In this document: in pieces, positions 25,973-33,214 of the stretch
Layout of the letters: each line of letters opens with the position of its first letter
Numbering within the stretch: position 1 is the stretch's first letter
Assembly: GCF_024124375.1 (NCBI RefSeq)
Contig: NZ_JAMXRZ010000007.1
Coordinates: forward strand, 1 to 54,350
Origin: Klenkia sp. PcliD-1-E
GTDB taxonomy: Bacteria; Actinomycetota; Actinomycetes; Mycobacteriales; Geodermatophilaceae
Direction of reading: 5' to 3'
DNA: 54,350 bases
Program-made: the position numbers and the translations under genes
Notes under the pieces: model-generated
The model's database searches: none
Seen by the model: the letters and a program-made list of their open reading frames with translations, nothing else
What the model was told of the DNA's origin: nothing

Positions 25973-26590
25973 GTGGCCACCGCACCGCAGCACCTCGATG
26001 ACCCCGCACCGTGCGCCCGGCACGGCCGCCGCCGCAGGCTCGCCGGCGCCGCCGCCCTCGCCGTGGCCGGCACCGCCCTCGTCGGCACCGGCGCCTTCTC
26101 CGCGTGGGACGCCACCGACTCCGCGACGGGCGCCCTGAGCGCCGGCACCGTCGCGGTCAGCATGGTGAACGCCAACGGCGGCTCGTTCAGCACCGGGGTG
26201 TCCAACCTGGTGCCCGCCGACTACTTCTACCGCTACGTCGACGTCACCAACTCCGGCTCGGCGACCAGCACCTTCACCGGCAGCGTCTCGGCCAGCGGTG
26301 CCCTCGCCGGGTCGTTGCAGGTCGACGTCGCCACCTGCTCGGTCGCGTGGACGACGGTCGCGGGTGTCAGCACCTGCACCGGGACCCAGTCCCCCCTCGC
26401 ATCCGGGACGCCGACGACGTCCACCCCGCTGACGGTGCCGCACGGCTCGATCGCGGCCGCCACCGCCCAGCACGTGCGCTACAAGGTCACGTTCTCCTCG
26501 GGTGCGTCGGCATCCCTCATGGGCGCGGCCGGCAGCATCTCCGCCTCGGTCAGCAACACGGTGGTCGGCACCGACCGCACCGGGGGCTGA
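25973..26590 (+). CDS. SipW-dependent-type secreted protein, TasA/camelysin (CalY)-like
   Basis: A 205-residue exported protein. RHGRRRRLAG and a hydrophobic segment are followed by GTGAFSAWDATDSATGALSAGTV, the layout of SipW-processed TasA/camelysin precursors (cleavage before a short segment, then F-S/T..D-S/T..N/G-x-x-x-A-G-T-V). The mature part is beta-rich and Ser/Thr/Ala/Gly-rich, with VDVTNSGS as in camelysin-type domains. Two cysteines lie in CSVAWTTVAGVSTCTGT. GTG 25973 has GGAGG about 6 bases upstream. The third gene of the operon encodes a matching signal peptidase. Fibre or biofilm-matrix function is inferred from Bacillus TasA. Confidence 0.75.
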   Translation: MATAPQHLDDPAPCARHGRRRRLAGAAALAVAGTALVGTGAFSAWDATDSATGALSAGTVAVSMVNANGGSFSTGVSNLVPADYFYRYVDVTNSGSATSTFTGSVSASGALAGSLQVDVATCSVAWTTVAGVSTCTGTQSPLASGTPTTSTPLTVPHGSIAAATAQHVRYKVTFSSGASASLMGAAGSISASVSNTVVGTDRTGG

Positions 26591-26595
26591 TCCAG

Positions 26596-27165
26596 GTGAC
26601 CCCGCCACGGCGTCGGAGGTGGCGCCCACGCGCCGCCCCCGTCGTCGCGGCGGGGGTCCTGCTCGGTCTGCTCGCGGGGACGGTCCCCGCGCAGGCAGCA
26701 CCGTGGCAGGGTTCGGCGACCAGCTCGGCGACGGTCGCGATGGCCCGGTGGAGCAGCGGCCTCGCCTTGGTCGCCGGCCCCGGGACCGTCACGGCCGACC
26801 GCACCAGCTGGTCGATGTCGACCGCCGTGACCACCCAGACCGCCTACGTCGACGTGGTGAACACGGGGACCGTGCCGGCCACCCTCTCGGCCACGGTGAC
26901 CATCGGCGCGGTCGTCGGCGGCGCCCCGGTGACCGCGTGCTCCGTCGCGTGGAACACCGTCGGCGACAGCTGCGCGGGGACCACCACCACCGTCCCGCTG
27001 TCGACCCTGGTGGGCAGCTCGTCGGGCAGCTGCACCTCACCCGGGCTGCTCGCCAAGGACGACGGCATCCACCTGCGCGTGAAGGTGGGCGGAGTCGTCA
27101 GCACCGTCACCGTCACCGCCACCACCGTCGTGCCGCGCCCCGCGGCGGATCGGACCTCCGGATGA
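26596..27165 (+). CDS. Secreted paralogue of the preceding TasA/camelysin-like protein
   Basis: A 189-residue protein with a signal peptide (RRRRWRPRAAP, a hydrophobic run, PAQAAP). A beta-rich domain follows, with YVDVVNTGTVPATLSATVTIG, close in pattern to the VDVTNSGS region of the neighbour. The cysteine motif CSVAWNTVGDSCAGT repeats the neighbour's CSVAW.TV...C.GT, so the two are paralogues. A third Cys lies in SGSCTSPGLL. GTG 26596 begins 5 bases after the previous stop and the signal peptidase gene overlaps its end. It is the second presumed substrate or a structural partner of the fibre. Confidence 0.7.
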   Translation: MTPPRRRRWRPRAAPVVAAGVLLGLLAGTVPAQAAPWQGSATSSATVAMARWSSGLALVAGPGTVTADRTSWSMSTAVTTQTAYVDVVNTGTVPATLSATVTIGAVVGGAPVTACSVAWNTVGDSCAGTTTTVPLSTLVGSSSGSCTSPGLLAKDDGIHLRVKVGGVVSTVTVTATTVVPRPAADRTSG

Positions 27166-27671
27166 ACCTGCGCCGCACGGTCGTCACCACCCTCCAGGTC
27201 GTCCTCGTCGGCGCCGTCGTGGTCGGCCACCTGATGGGCGTCCGGCTCGTGCCGGTGCTCACCGGGTCGATGACGCCCTACGCACCGGCCGGCTCGCTGG
27301 TGCTCGTCGTCGACGTGCCCGGCACCGACATCCGCAGCGGCGACGTGGTGGCCTTCCGGCCACCCGCCCCCTTCGAGGTCGTCGACGGCCGGCCGATCCT
27401 GCACCGCGCGGTGGAGGTCGCGGACGGGTCCATGACGACGAAGGGCGACGCCAACCCCGACCCCGATCCGTGGCGGGTCGCGCTGGGCCGGGGCAGCTTT
27501 GCCCGCGCCGTCCTGGTCGTCCCGCTGCTCGGCCGGGTGCTCGCCGGCGGCCCGGTCGCGGCGCTGTCGCTGGTCGCCGGCGCGGCCGCCCTGGCCATGG
27601 GCGCGGGCAGGCTGCGGCGCACCCGCCTCGACGCCGCGAGCTGCCCGGACTGCGCGGCCCGCACCGCCTGA
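27162..27671 (+). CDS. SipW-type (ER/archaeal-type, S26B) signal peptidase I
   Basis: A 169-residue membrane protease. An N-terminal helix (about 7-27) is followed by VLTGSMTPYAPAGSLVLV with the catalytic Ser36. The general base expected in SipW-type enzymes is His81 in PILHRAVEV, where bacterial LepB has Lys. TTKGDANPDPDP follows, with D96. A second helix lies at about 125-145 and the tail contains CPDC. ATG 27162 shares ATGA with the preceding substrate gene. It would mature the two secreted proteins encoded just upstream. Confidence 0.88.
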   Translation: MNLRRTVVTTLQVVLVGAVVVGHLMGVRLVPVLTGSMTPYAPAGSLVLVVDVPGTDIRSGDVVAFRPPAPFEVVDGRPILHRAVEVADGSMTTKGDANPDPDPWRVALGRGSFARAVLVVPLLGRVLAGGPVAALSLVAGAAALAMGAGRLRRTRLDAASCPDCAARTA

Positions 27672-27696
27672 GGACCGCCGCTCCCCCGGCGGCGTG

Positions 27697-27702
27697 GAGA
27701 AT
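27697..27702 (+). promoter_or_regulatory. deoC: -10-like GAGAAT before deoC
   Basis: GAGAAT has the required A at position 2 and T at position 6 and is followed by 7 bases and ATG 27710. This suggests a leaderless deoC transcript, separate from the upstream secretion operon. Confidence 0.4.
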
Positions 27703-27709
27703 GCCGGGC

Positions 27710-28699
27710 ATGACGCACGTGCTGGACCCCACCGCACCGGGCCGCCCGGTCGCCCCCGGAGCGCCGGACGCGTTCGCCGACGTCACCCGCTCCGACGCCG
27801 CGTTCCGGGCCTTCCTGCACGGCCTGCCCGGCGTGGACCAGGTCGGCGCCGAGGCCCGCGCCGCCCAGCTGGGCACCCGGTCGATCAAGACGACGGCGAA
27901 GGCGTGGGCGATCGACACCGCCATCTCGATGGTCGACCTGACCACCCTCGAGGGTGCCGACACCCCCGGCCGGGTCCGTTCGCTGGCCGCCAAGGCCCGC
28001 CGGCCCGACCCCGCCGACGACAGCTGCCCGCAGGTCGCCGCCGTCTGCGTCTACGGCGACCTCGCGGGCGTGGCCCGCGACGCGCTGGCCGGTACCGGCA
28101 TCCACACCGCCGCGGTGGCCACGGCGTTCCCCTCGGGCCGGGCCAGCCGCGAGGTCAAGCTCGCCGACGTCCGGGACGCCGTGGCGAACGGCGCCGACGA
28201 GATCGACATGGTCATCGACCGCGGTGCGTTCCTCGCCGGCCGCTACCTCGACGTCTTCGACGAGGTCGTGGCCGTCAAGGAGGCGTGCGGCGCCGCGCAC
28301 CTCAAGGTGATCCTGGAGACCGGGGAGCTGCGCACCTACGACGCCGTCCGGCGGGCCTCCTGGCTGGCCATGCTGGCCGGCGGCGACTTCATCAAGACCT
28401 CCACCGGCAAGGTCTCCCCCGCCGCGACCCTGCCGGTGTGCCTGGTCATGCTCGAGGCGGTGCGCGACTTCCGCGCCGCCACCGGCACCCAGGTCGGCGT
28501 CAAGCCCGCCGGCGGCATCCGCACCACCAAGGACGCGGTCAAGCACCTGGTGATGATCAACGAGGTGGCCGGGCCCGACTGGCTGCACCCCGTGTGGTTC
28601 CGGTTCGGCGCCTCCAGCCTCCTCGACGACCTGCTCCTGCAGCGGCAGAAGCTCCGCACCGGCCACTACTCCGGCCCCGACCACGTGAGCGTCGTGTAG
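27710..28699 (+). CDS. deoC: Deoxyribose-phosphate aldolase
   Basis: A 329-residue class I aldolase that splits 2-deoxyribose-5-phosphate to acetaldehyde and glyceraldehyde-3-phosphate. The Schiff-base lysine is K229 in DFIKTSTGK and the second active lysine is in VGVKPAGGIRT; EIDMVIDRG is also conserved. It is longer than the E. coli enzyme, with an N-terminal extension of about 50 residues, as in other actinobacterial homologues. The aldehyde dehydrogenase gene begins on the base after its TAG stop, so product acetaldehyde can be oxidised by a co-expressed enzyme. Confidence 0.95.
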   Translation: MTHVLDPTAPGRPVAPGAPDAFADVTRSDAAFRAFLHGLPGVDQVGAEARAAQLGTRSIKTTAKAWAIDTAISMVDLTTLEGADTPGRVRSLAAKARRPDPADDSCPQVAAVCVYGDLAGVARDALAGTGIHTAAVATAFPSGRASREVKLADVRDAVANGADEIDMVIDRGAFLAGRYLDVFDEVVAVKEACGAAHLKVILETGELRTYDAVRRASWLAMLAGGDFIKTSTGKVSPAATLPVCLVMLEAVRDFRAATGTQVGVKPAGGIRTTKDAVKHLVMINEVAGPDWLHPVWFRFGASSLLDDLLLQRQKLRTGHYSGPDHVSVV

Positions 28700-30136
28700 A
28701 TGACCCTCTTCGAGTACGCCCCCGCCCCCGAGTCCTGCTCGATCGTCACCCTGCGGTCGCACTACGGCCTGTTCGTCGACGGCGAGTTCACCGACGGCGG
28801 CGGCTCCCCGCTGAAGACGGTCAACCCGGCCACCGAGGAGGTGCTCGGCGAGGTCGCCGTCGGCACCGACGCCGACGTCGACCGCGCGGTGCGCGCCGCC
28901 CGCAAGGCCTTCACCCGGGTCTGGGGCCCGATGCGCCCGGCCGACCGCGGCAAGTACCTGTTCCGCATCGCCCGGCTGCTGCAGGAGCGGGCCCGGGAGT
29001 TCGCCGTCCTGGAGACCCTGGACAACGGCAAGCCGATCACGGAGTCCCGCGACGTCGACGTGCCCCTGGCGGCCGCGCACTTCTTCTACCACGCGGGCTG
29101 GGCCGACAAGCTCGAGCACGCAGGACTGGGCCCCGCCCCCCGTCCGCTGGGCGTGGCCGGCCAGGTCATCCCGTGGAACTTCCCGCTGCTCATGCTGGCC
29201 TGGAAGGTCGCGCCGGCGCTGGCGGCGGGCAACACCGTCGTCCTCAAGCCCGCCGAGACCACCCCGCTGACGGCGCTGCTGTTCGCCGAGGTCTGCCAGC
29301 AGGCCGACCTGCCGCCCGGTGTGGTGAACATCGTGACCGGTGCCGGCGACACCGGCCGGGCCGTGGTCGAGCACGCCGACGTGGACAAGGTGGCCTTCAC
29401 CGGCTCCACCGAGGTCGGCAAGCAGATCGCCCGCTCGGTGGCCGGCACCCGCAAGTCCCTCACCCTGGAGCTGGGCGGGAAGGCGGCGAACATCGTCTTC
29501 GACGACGCGCCGATCGACCAGGCCGTCGAGGGCGTCGTGCGCGGGATCTTCTTCAACCAGGGCCACGTCTGCTGCGCCGGGTCCCGGCTGCTGGTGCAGG
29601 AGTCGATCCACGACGAGCTGGTCGCCTCCCTGCAGCGGCGCATCGGCACCCTGCGGGTCGGCGACCCGTTGGACAAGAACACCGACGTCGGCGCCATCAA
29701 CTCCCCCGAGCAGCTGGCCCGCATCCGTGAGCTGGTCGGCATCGGGCAGGCCGAGGGCGCGCAGGTCTGGCAGCCCGACGGGCAGCTGCCCGAGCGCGGC
29801 AACTGGTTCAAGCCGACCGTCTTCACCGACGTCACCCCCGCCCACCGGATCGCCCGCGACGAGGTGTTCGGCCCGGTGCTGTCGGTGCTCACCTTCCGCA
29901 CGCCCGACGAGGCGGTGGCCAAGGCGAACAACACCACCTACGGCCTCTCGGCCGGCATCTGGACCGAGAAGGGCTCGCGGATCCTGTCGATCGCGAACCA
30001 GCTGCGCGCCGGCGTGGTGTGGGCCAACACGTTCAACCAGTTCGACCCGACCTCGCCGTTCGGTGGCTACAAGCAGTCCGGCTACGGCCGCGAGGGTGGC
30101 CGCACCGGCCTGCGCGCGTACCTGAAGGAGTCCTGA
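28700..30136 (+). CDS. NAD(P)-dependent aldehyde dehydrogenase
   Basis: A 478-residue ALDH superfamily enzyme. Cofactor site residues are in PWNFPLLMLAWKVAPALAAGN and the KPAETTP segment, FTGSTEVGK is the Gly-rich turn, the general-base Glu lies in LELGGKAANIVF, and the catalytic cysteine is in NQGHVCCAGSR (C291/C292). Length and motif order are complete. ATG 28700 abuts the deoC stop. I infer oxidation of acetaldehyde from DeoC. A half-length homologue follows directly. Confidence 0.93.
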   Translation: MTLFEYAPAPESCSIVTLRSHYGLFVDGEFTDGGGSPLKTVNPATEEVLGEVAVGTDADVDRAVRAARKAFTRVWGPMRPADRGKYLFRIARLLQERAREFAVLETLDNGKPITESRDVDVPLAAAHFFYHAGWADKLEHAGLGPAPRPLGVAGQVIPWNFPLLMLAWKVAPALAAGNTVVLKPAETTPLTALLFAEVCQQADLPPGVVNIVTGAGDTGRAVVEHADVDKVAFTGSTEVGKQIARSVAGTRKSLTLELGGKAANIVFDDAPIDQAVEGVVRGIFFNQGHVCCAGSRLLVQESIHDELVASLQRRIGTLRVGDPLDKNTDVGAINSPEQLARIRELVGIGQAEGAQVWQPDGQLPERGNWFKPTVFTDVTPAHRIARDEVFGPVLSVLTFRTPDEAVAKANNTTYGLSAGIWTEKGSRILSIANQLRAGVVWANTFNQFDPTSPFGGYKQSGYGREGGRTGLRAYLKES

Positions 30137-30999
30137 TGAGCGACCGGCTGGCCGTGCGCAAGACCTACAAGCTCTACGTGGGCGGGAAGTTCCCCCGGTC
30201 GGAGTCCGGCCGCACCTACGAGGTCGCCGACGGCCGGGGCCACTTCGTGGCCAACGCCGCGTGGGCCTCCCGCAAGGACGCCCGGGACGCCGTCGTCGCC
30301 GCCCGGGGTGCCTTCGCCGGCTGGTCGGGCGCCACCGCCTACAACCGTGGCCAGGTGCTCTACCGGGTGGCCGAAGTCATGGAGGGCCGCGCCGCCCAGT
30401 TCGCCGAGGAGGTCGCCGCCGGCGAGGGCCTGTCGGCGGCGAAGGCGCGGGCCGCGGTGGACGCCGCGGTCGACCGCTGGGTCTGGTACGCCGGCTGGAC
30501 CGACAAGCTCGCCGCGGTCCTCGGCGGGACCAACCCGGTCGCCGGCCCCTACTTCGACTTCTCGATGCCCGAGCCGTCCGGCGTCGTCGCGGTGCTGGCG
30601 CCGCAGCGGTCGTCGCTGCTCGGCCTGGTCAGCGTGCTCGCCCCGGTGCTGGCCACCGGCTGCACGGCCGTCGTCGTCAGCTCCCACCAGCGGCCGCTGC
30701 CGGCGATCACGCTGTCGGAGGTGCTGGCCACCTCCGACGTCCCGGGCGGGGTGGCCAACCTGCTGACCGGTGACGCGGCCGAGATCGGCCCGTGGCTGGC
30801 CGAGCACGCCGACGTCGACGGCATCGACCTCGCCGGTGCGGGGACGGCGGCGATGGAGCTGGAGCGCTCGGCCGCCGGGACGCTCAAGCGCGTGCTGCGG
30901 GCCCCCGCCGAGGAGCCGGACTGGACCGCCGACCCCGGCCTGTCCCGGATGACCCCGTTCCTGGAGACCAAGACGGTGTGGCACCCGATCGGAGTCTGA
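30136..30999 (+). CDS. Half-length aldehyde dehydrogenase-like protein lacking catalytic residues
   Basis: A 287-residue protein aligned to the N-terminal half of its neighbour (KLYVGGKFPRSESGRTYEV, WVWYAGWTDKLAAVLGG, PLPAITLSEVLATSDVPGGVANLLTG). It stops where the LELGGK and catalytic Cys region should begin. The PWNFP segment reads APQRSSLLG and FTGS reads DLAGA, so cofactor binding is probably lost too. The frame is clean, ATG 30136 overlaps the ALDH stop by one base, and no catalytic half follows. It looks like a maintained pseudoenzyme or regulatory subunit rather than debris; that reading is inference. Confidence 0.8.
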   Translation: MSDRLAVRKTYKLYVGGKFPRSESGRTYEVADGRGHFVANAAWASRKDARDAVVAARGAFAGWSGATAYNRGQVLYRVAEVMEGRAAQFAEEVAAGEGLSAAKARAAVDAAVDRWVWYAGWTDKLAAVLGGTNPVAGPYFDFSMPEPSGVVAVLAPQRSSLLGLVSVLAPVLATGCTAVVVSSHQRPLPAITLSEVLATSDVPGGVANLLTGDAAEIGPWLAEHADVDGIDLAGAGTAAMELERSAAGTLKRVLRAPAEEPDWTADPGLSRMTPFLETKTVWHPIGV

Positions 31000-31076
31000 C
31001 CCCCGCCGGCTCGACCCGGTGCGGCGCCTGGTCCTCCGCGTCACGACGGGCCGGTCCGCAGCAGCCGGCCAGCGGG

Positions 31077-31601
31077 TCAGCGGCGGACGAGGGACTCCAG
31101 GAGCTGGACCAGGGCCCGGTCGTCGCCGGCGCCGGGCAGGCCGGTGAGGCCCTCCAGGTAGAGCCCGTCGCCGACCAGCCGCACCACCCGGGCCACCACC
31201 GGGTCGGCGATCAGCTCCTCCAGCGCGGTGGTCCACCCCCGCTCGACCTCGGCGATCACGGCGCGGGCCGCTGCCTGACCGGTGCCGGCCAGCCCCAGCA
31301 GCGCCTGGTAGGTGCGCCCGATCCCCGAGACCGCGTCGCTGTTCGCCGTCCGCACCCAGTACGCCACCGGGCCCTCGGGGGCGGCACGCAGGCCGGCGAC
31401 GTCGTCCGCGGCGCGTGAGCGCAGCCGGTCGGCCAGGCCTGCGACCAGGGCCTCCTTGCTCGGGAAGTGGTAGAGCAGGCCGCCCTTGGAGACCGCGGCC
31501 GCCTCGGCCACCGCGTCGAGGGTGACGGTCGCGCCTGCGCCCTCGACCAGCAGCGTCTCGTAGGCGTCCAGCACCCGGTCCCTGTTCGACGGCCTCGCCA
31601 C
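31077..31601 (-). CDS. TetR family transcriptional regulator
   Basis: A 174-residue repressor. The helix-turn-helix is VTLDAVAEAAAVSKGGLLYHFPSKEALVAGL (about 26-56), followed by a C-terminal ligand domain of about 115 residues. GTG 31601 is likely leaderless (TACAGT 8 bases upstream on the minus strand). It is divergent from the MFS exporter, with 51 bases between start codons holding a strong palindrome, so it most likely represses the pump and itself. Confidence 0.92.
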   Translation of the reverse strand: MARPSNRDRVLDAYETLLVEGAGATVTLDAVAEAAAVSKGGLLYHFPSKEALVAGLADRLRSRAADDVAGLRAAPEGPVAYWVRTANSDAVSGIGRTYQALLGLAGTGQAAARAVIAEVERGWTTALEELIADPVVARVVRLVGDGLYLEGLTGLPGAGDDRALVQLLESLVRR

Positions 31602-31607
31602 GGTGGG

Positions 31608-31635
31608 TTACTGTACCAGCTGGACGGTCCAGTAA
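31608..31635. promoter_or_regulatory. TetR operator between regulator and efflux pump
   Basis: Arms ttactgtacc (31608-31617) and ggtccagtaa (31626-31635) pair at 9 of 10 positions around an 8-base spacer. The site overlaps TACAGT (minus) and TACTGT (plus), the probable -10 boxes of both divergent genes. Confidence 0.7.
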
Positions 31636-31652
31636 CGATGGAACGAGGAACG

Positions 31653-33173
31653 ATGAGCACGACCACGCCGGCCCCGACGACGGCCCCGCGGGCCGGACGG
31701 CGCGAGTGGGCCGGCCTCGCGGCGTTGATGCTGCCGGTGCTCCTGGTCGCCGTGGACGGCACGGTGCTCACCTTCGCCGTCCCCTCCATCGCCGCGGCCC
31801 TGACCCCCAGCAACGCCGGGCTGCTCTGGGCGGTGGACGTCTACCCCCTGGTGCTGGCCGGCCTGCTGGTCACCGCCGGGTCGCTGGGCGACCGGTTCGG
31901 CCGCCGCCGGCTGCTGCTCGTCGGGGCGACCGGCTTCGGCGTCGCCTCGGCCCTGGCCGCCGTCGCGCCGTCCATCGGCTGGCTGGTCGCCGCCCGTGCG
32001 CTGCAGGGCGTCTTCGGAGCCGCACTGATGCCCTCGACCCTGTCGCTGCTGCGCAACCTCTTCCTGGACCGGCAGCAGCGGCGGCTGGCCGTCGCGATCT
32101 GGGCCGCCGGGTTCTCCGGGGGTGCTGCGCTCGGACCGGTCGTGGGCGGGTTCCTGCTCGAGCGGTTCTGGTGGGGCTCGGTCTTCCTGGTCAACGTCCC
32201 GGTGCTGGGGCTGCTGCTGGTCGCGGGCTCGCTGCTGCTGCCCGAGTCGCGTGCCCCGCAGCCCGGCCCGCTGGACTGGACCAGCGTCGCGCTGTCGCTG
32301 GCCACCATGCTGCCGCTGGTCTACGCCATCAAGAAGCTGGCCGCGGGCACGCTGTCGCCGCTGCCGGTGGCCGCCGCGGCGCTCGGCCTGGTCGCCGGCA
32401 CCCTCTTCGTCCGGCGCCAGCTGCGCCGGCCGGTTCCGCTGCTGGACCTGACGCTGTTCCGTTCCCGGGTGGTCCGCGCCGCGATCGGTGCGAACCTGCT
32501 CAGCATCGCGGCGTTCGGCGGGCTGCTGCTCATCGGCTCGCAGTACCTGCAGCTGGTGCTGCGCCGCACCCCGATGGAGGCCGGGCTCGTGCTGGTGCCC
32601 GGCCTGGCCGCGGCCGTCGTGGCCGGTCTGCTGGCTGTGCCGCTGGCCCGCCGGGTGCCGGTGCGCCGGCTGGTCGTCGCCGGTCTGCTGCTCGGCGCGG
32701 CCGGGTTCGCCGTCCTCACCCAGCTGGGCACCGGGACGGCGGTGAGCACCGTCGTCCTCGCGTTCGTGCTCGTGGCCGCCGGCGCCGGTCTGGCCGAGAC
32801 GCTGACCAACGACGCCATCCTCACCGAGGCCCCGGCCGAGCGGGCAGGGCAGGCCAGCGCGGTCAGCGAGACCGCCTACGAGCTGGGCACCGGCCTCGGC
32901 GTCGCGGTCTTCGGCAGCGTGCTGGCCGGGATCTACACCGCCCGTCTGGTGCTGCCCGGCGGGCTCGACGCGGTGCAGACCGGCGCCGCGGAGACCCTCG
33001 GGGGCGCCCTCGACGTCGCCGGCGACCTGCCCGGGGGCACCGCCGACGCCCTCGCCGCCAGCGCCCGGGCGGCGTTCGCGGCGGCCACCGACGCCAGCGC
33101 CGCACTCGGCCTGGGGGTCATGCTCGCCGCCGCGGCGCTCGTCGCCGTCGTCTGGCGGACCCCCCGCGGCTGA
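31653..33173 (+). CDS. MFS transporter, DHA2 (14-helix) drug-efflux type
   Basis: A 506-residue inner-membrane antiporter. VDGTVLTFAVPSIAAAL near helix 1, GSLGDRFGRRRLLLVG (motif A) after helix 2 and WAAGFSGGAALGPVVGGFLLE (motif C) are the marks of EmrB/QacA/SmvA-like exporters. About 14 helices fit the length. ATG 31653 is preferred because GAGGA lies 5-6 bases upstream; ATG 31638 would add five residues. The neighbouring TetR gene and palindrome suggest ligand-induced expression. The drug substrate is unknown. Confidence 0.92.
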   Translation: MSTTTPAPTTAPRAGRREWAGLAALMLPVLLVAVDGTVLTFAVPSIAAALTPSNAGLLWAVDVYPLVLAGLLVTAGSLGDRFGRRRLLLVGATGFGVASALAAVAPSIGWLVAARALQGVFGAALMPSTLSLLRNLFLDRQQRRLAVAIWAAGFSGGAALGPVVGGFLLERFWWGSVFLVNVPVLGLLLVAGSLLLPESRAPQPGPLDWTSVALSLATMLPLVYAIKKLAAGTLSPLPVAAAALGLVAGTLFVRRQLRRPVPLLDLTLFRSRVVRAAIGANLLSIAAFGGLLLIGSQYLQLVLRRTPMEAGLVLVPGLAAAVVAGLLAVPLARRVPVRRLVVAGLLLGAAGFAVLTQLGTGTAVSTVVLAFVLVAAGAGLAETLTNDAILTEAPAERAGQASAVSETAYELGTGLGVAVFGSVLAGIYTARLVLPGGLDAVQTGAAETLGGALDVAGDLPGGTADALAASARAAFAAATDASAALGLGVMLAAAALVAVVWRTPRG

Positions 33174-33214
33174 CCCGCCCGGCCCGTCCCAGCCGGGACA
33201 GGCAGGATGGGCGC

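Noticed and set aside
30136-30999. Truncated aldehyde dehydrogenase as a frameshifted pseudogene
   Set aside because: No catalytic half follows in any frame before the TetR gene at 31077, and start and stop are clean. A maintained short protein is more likely.
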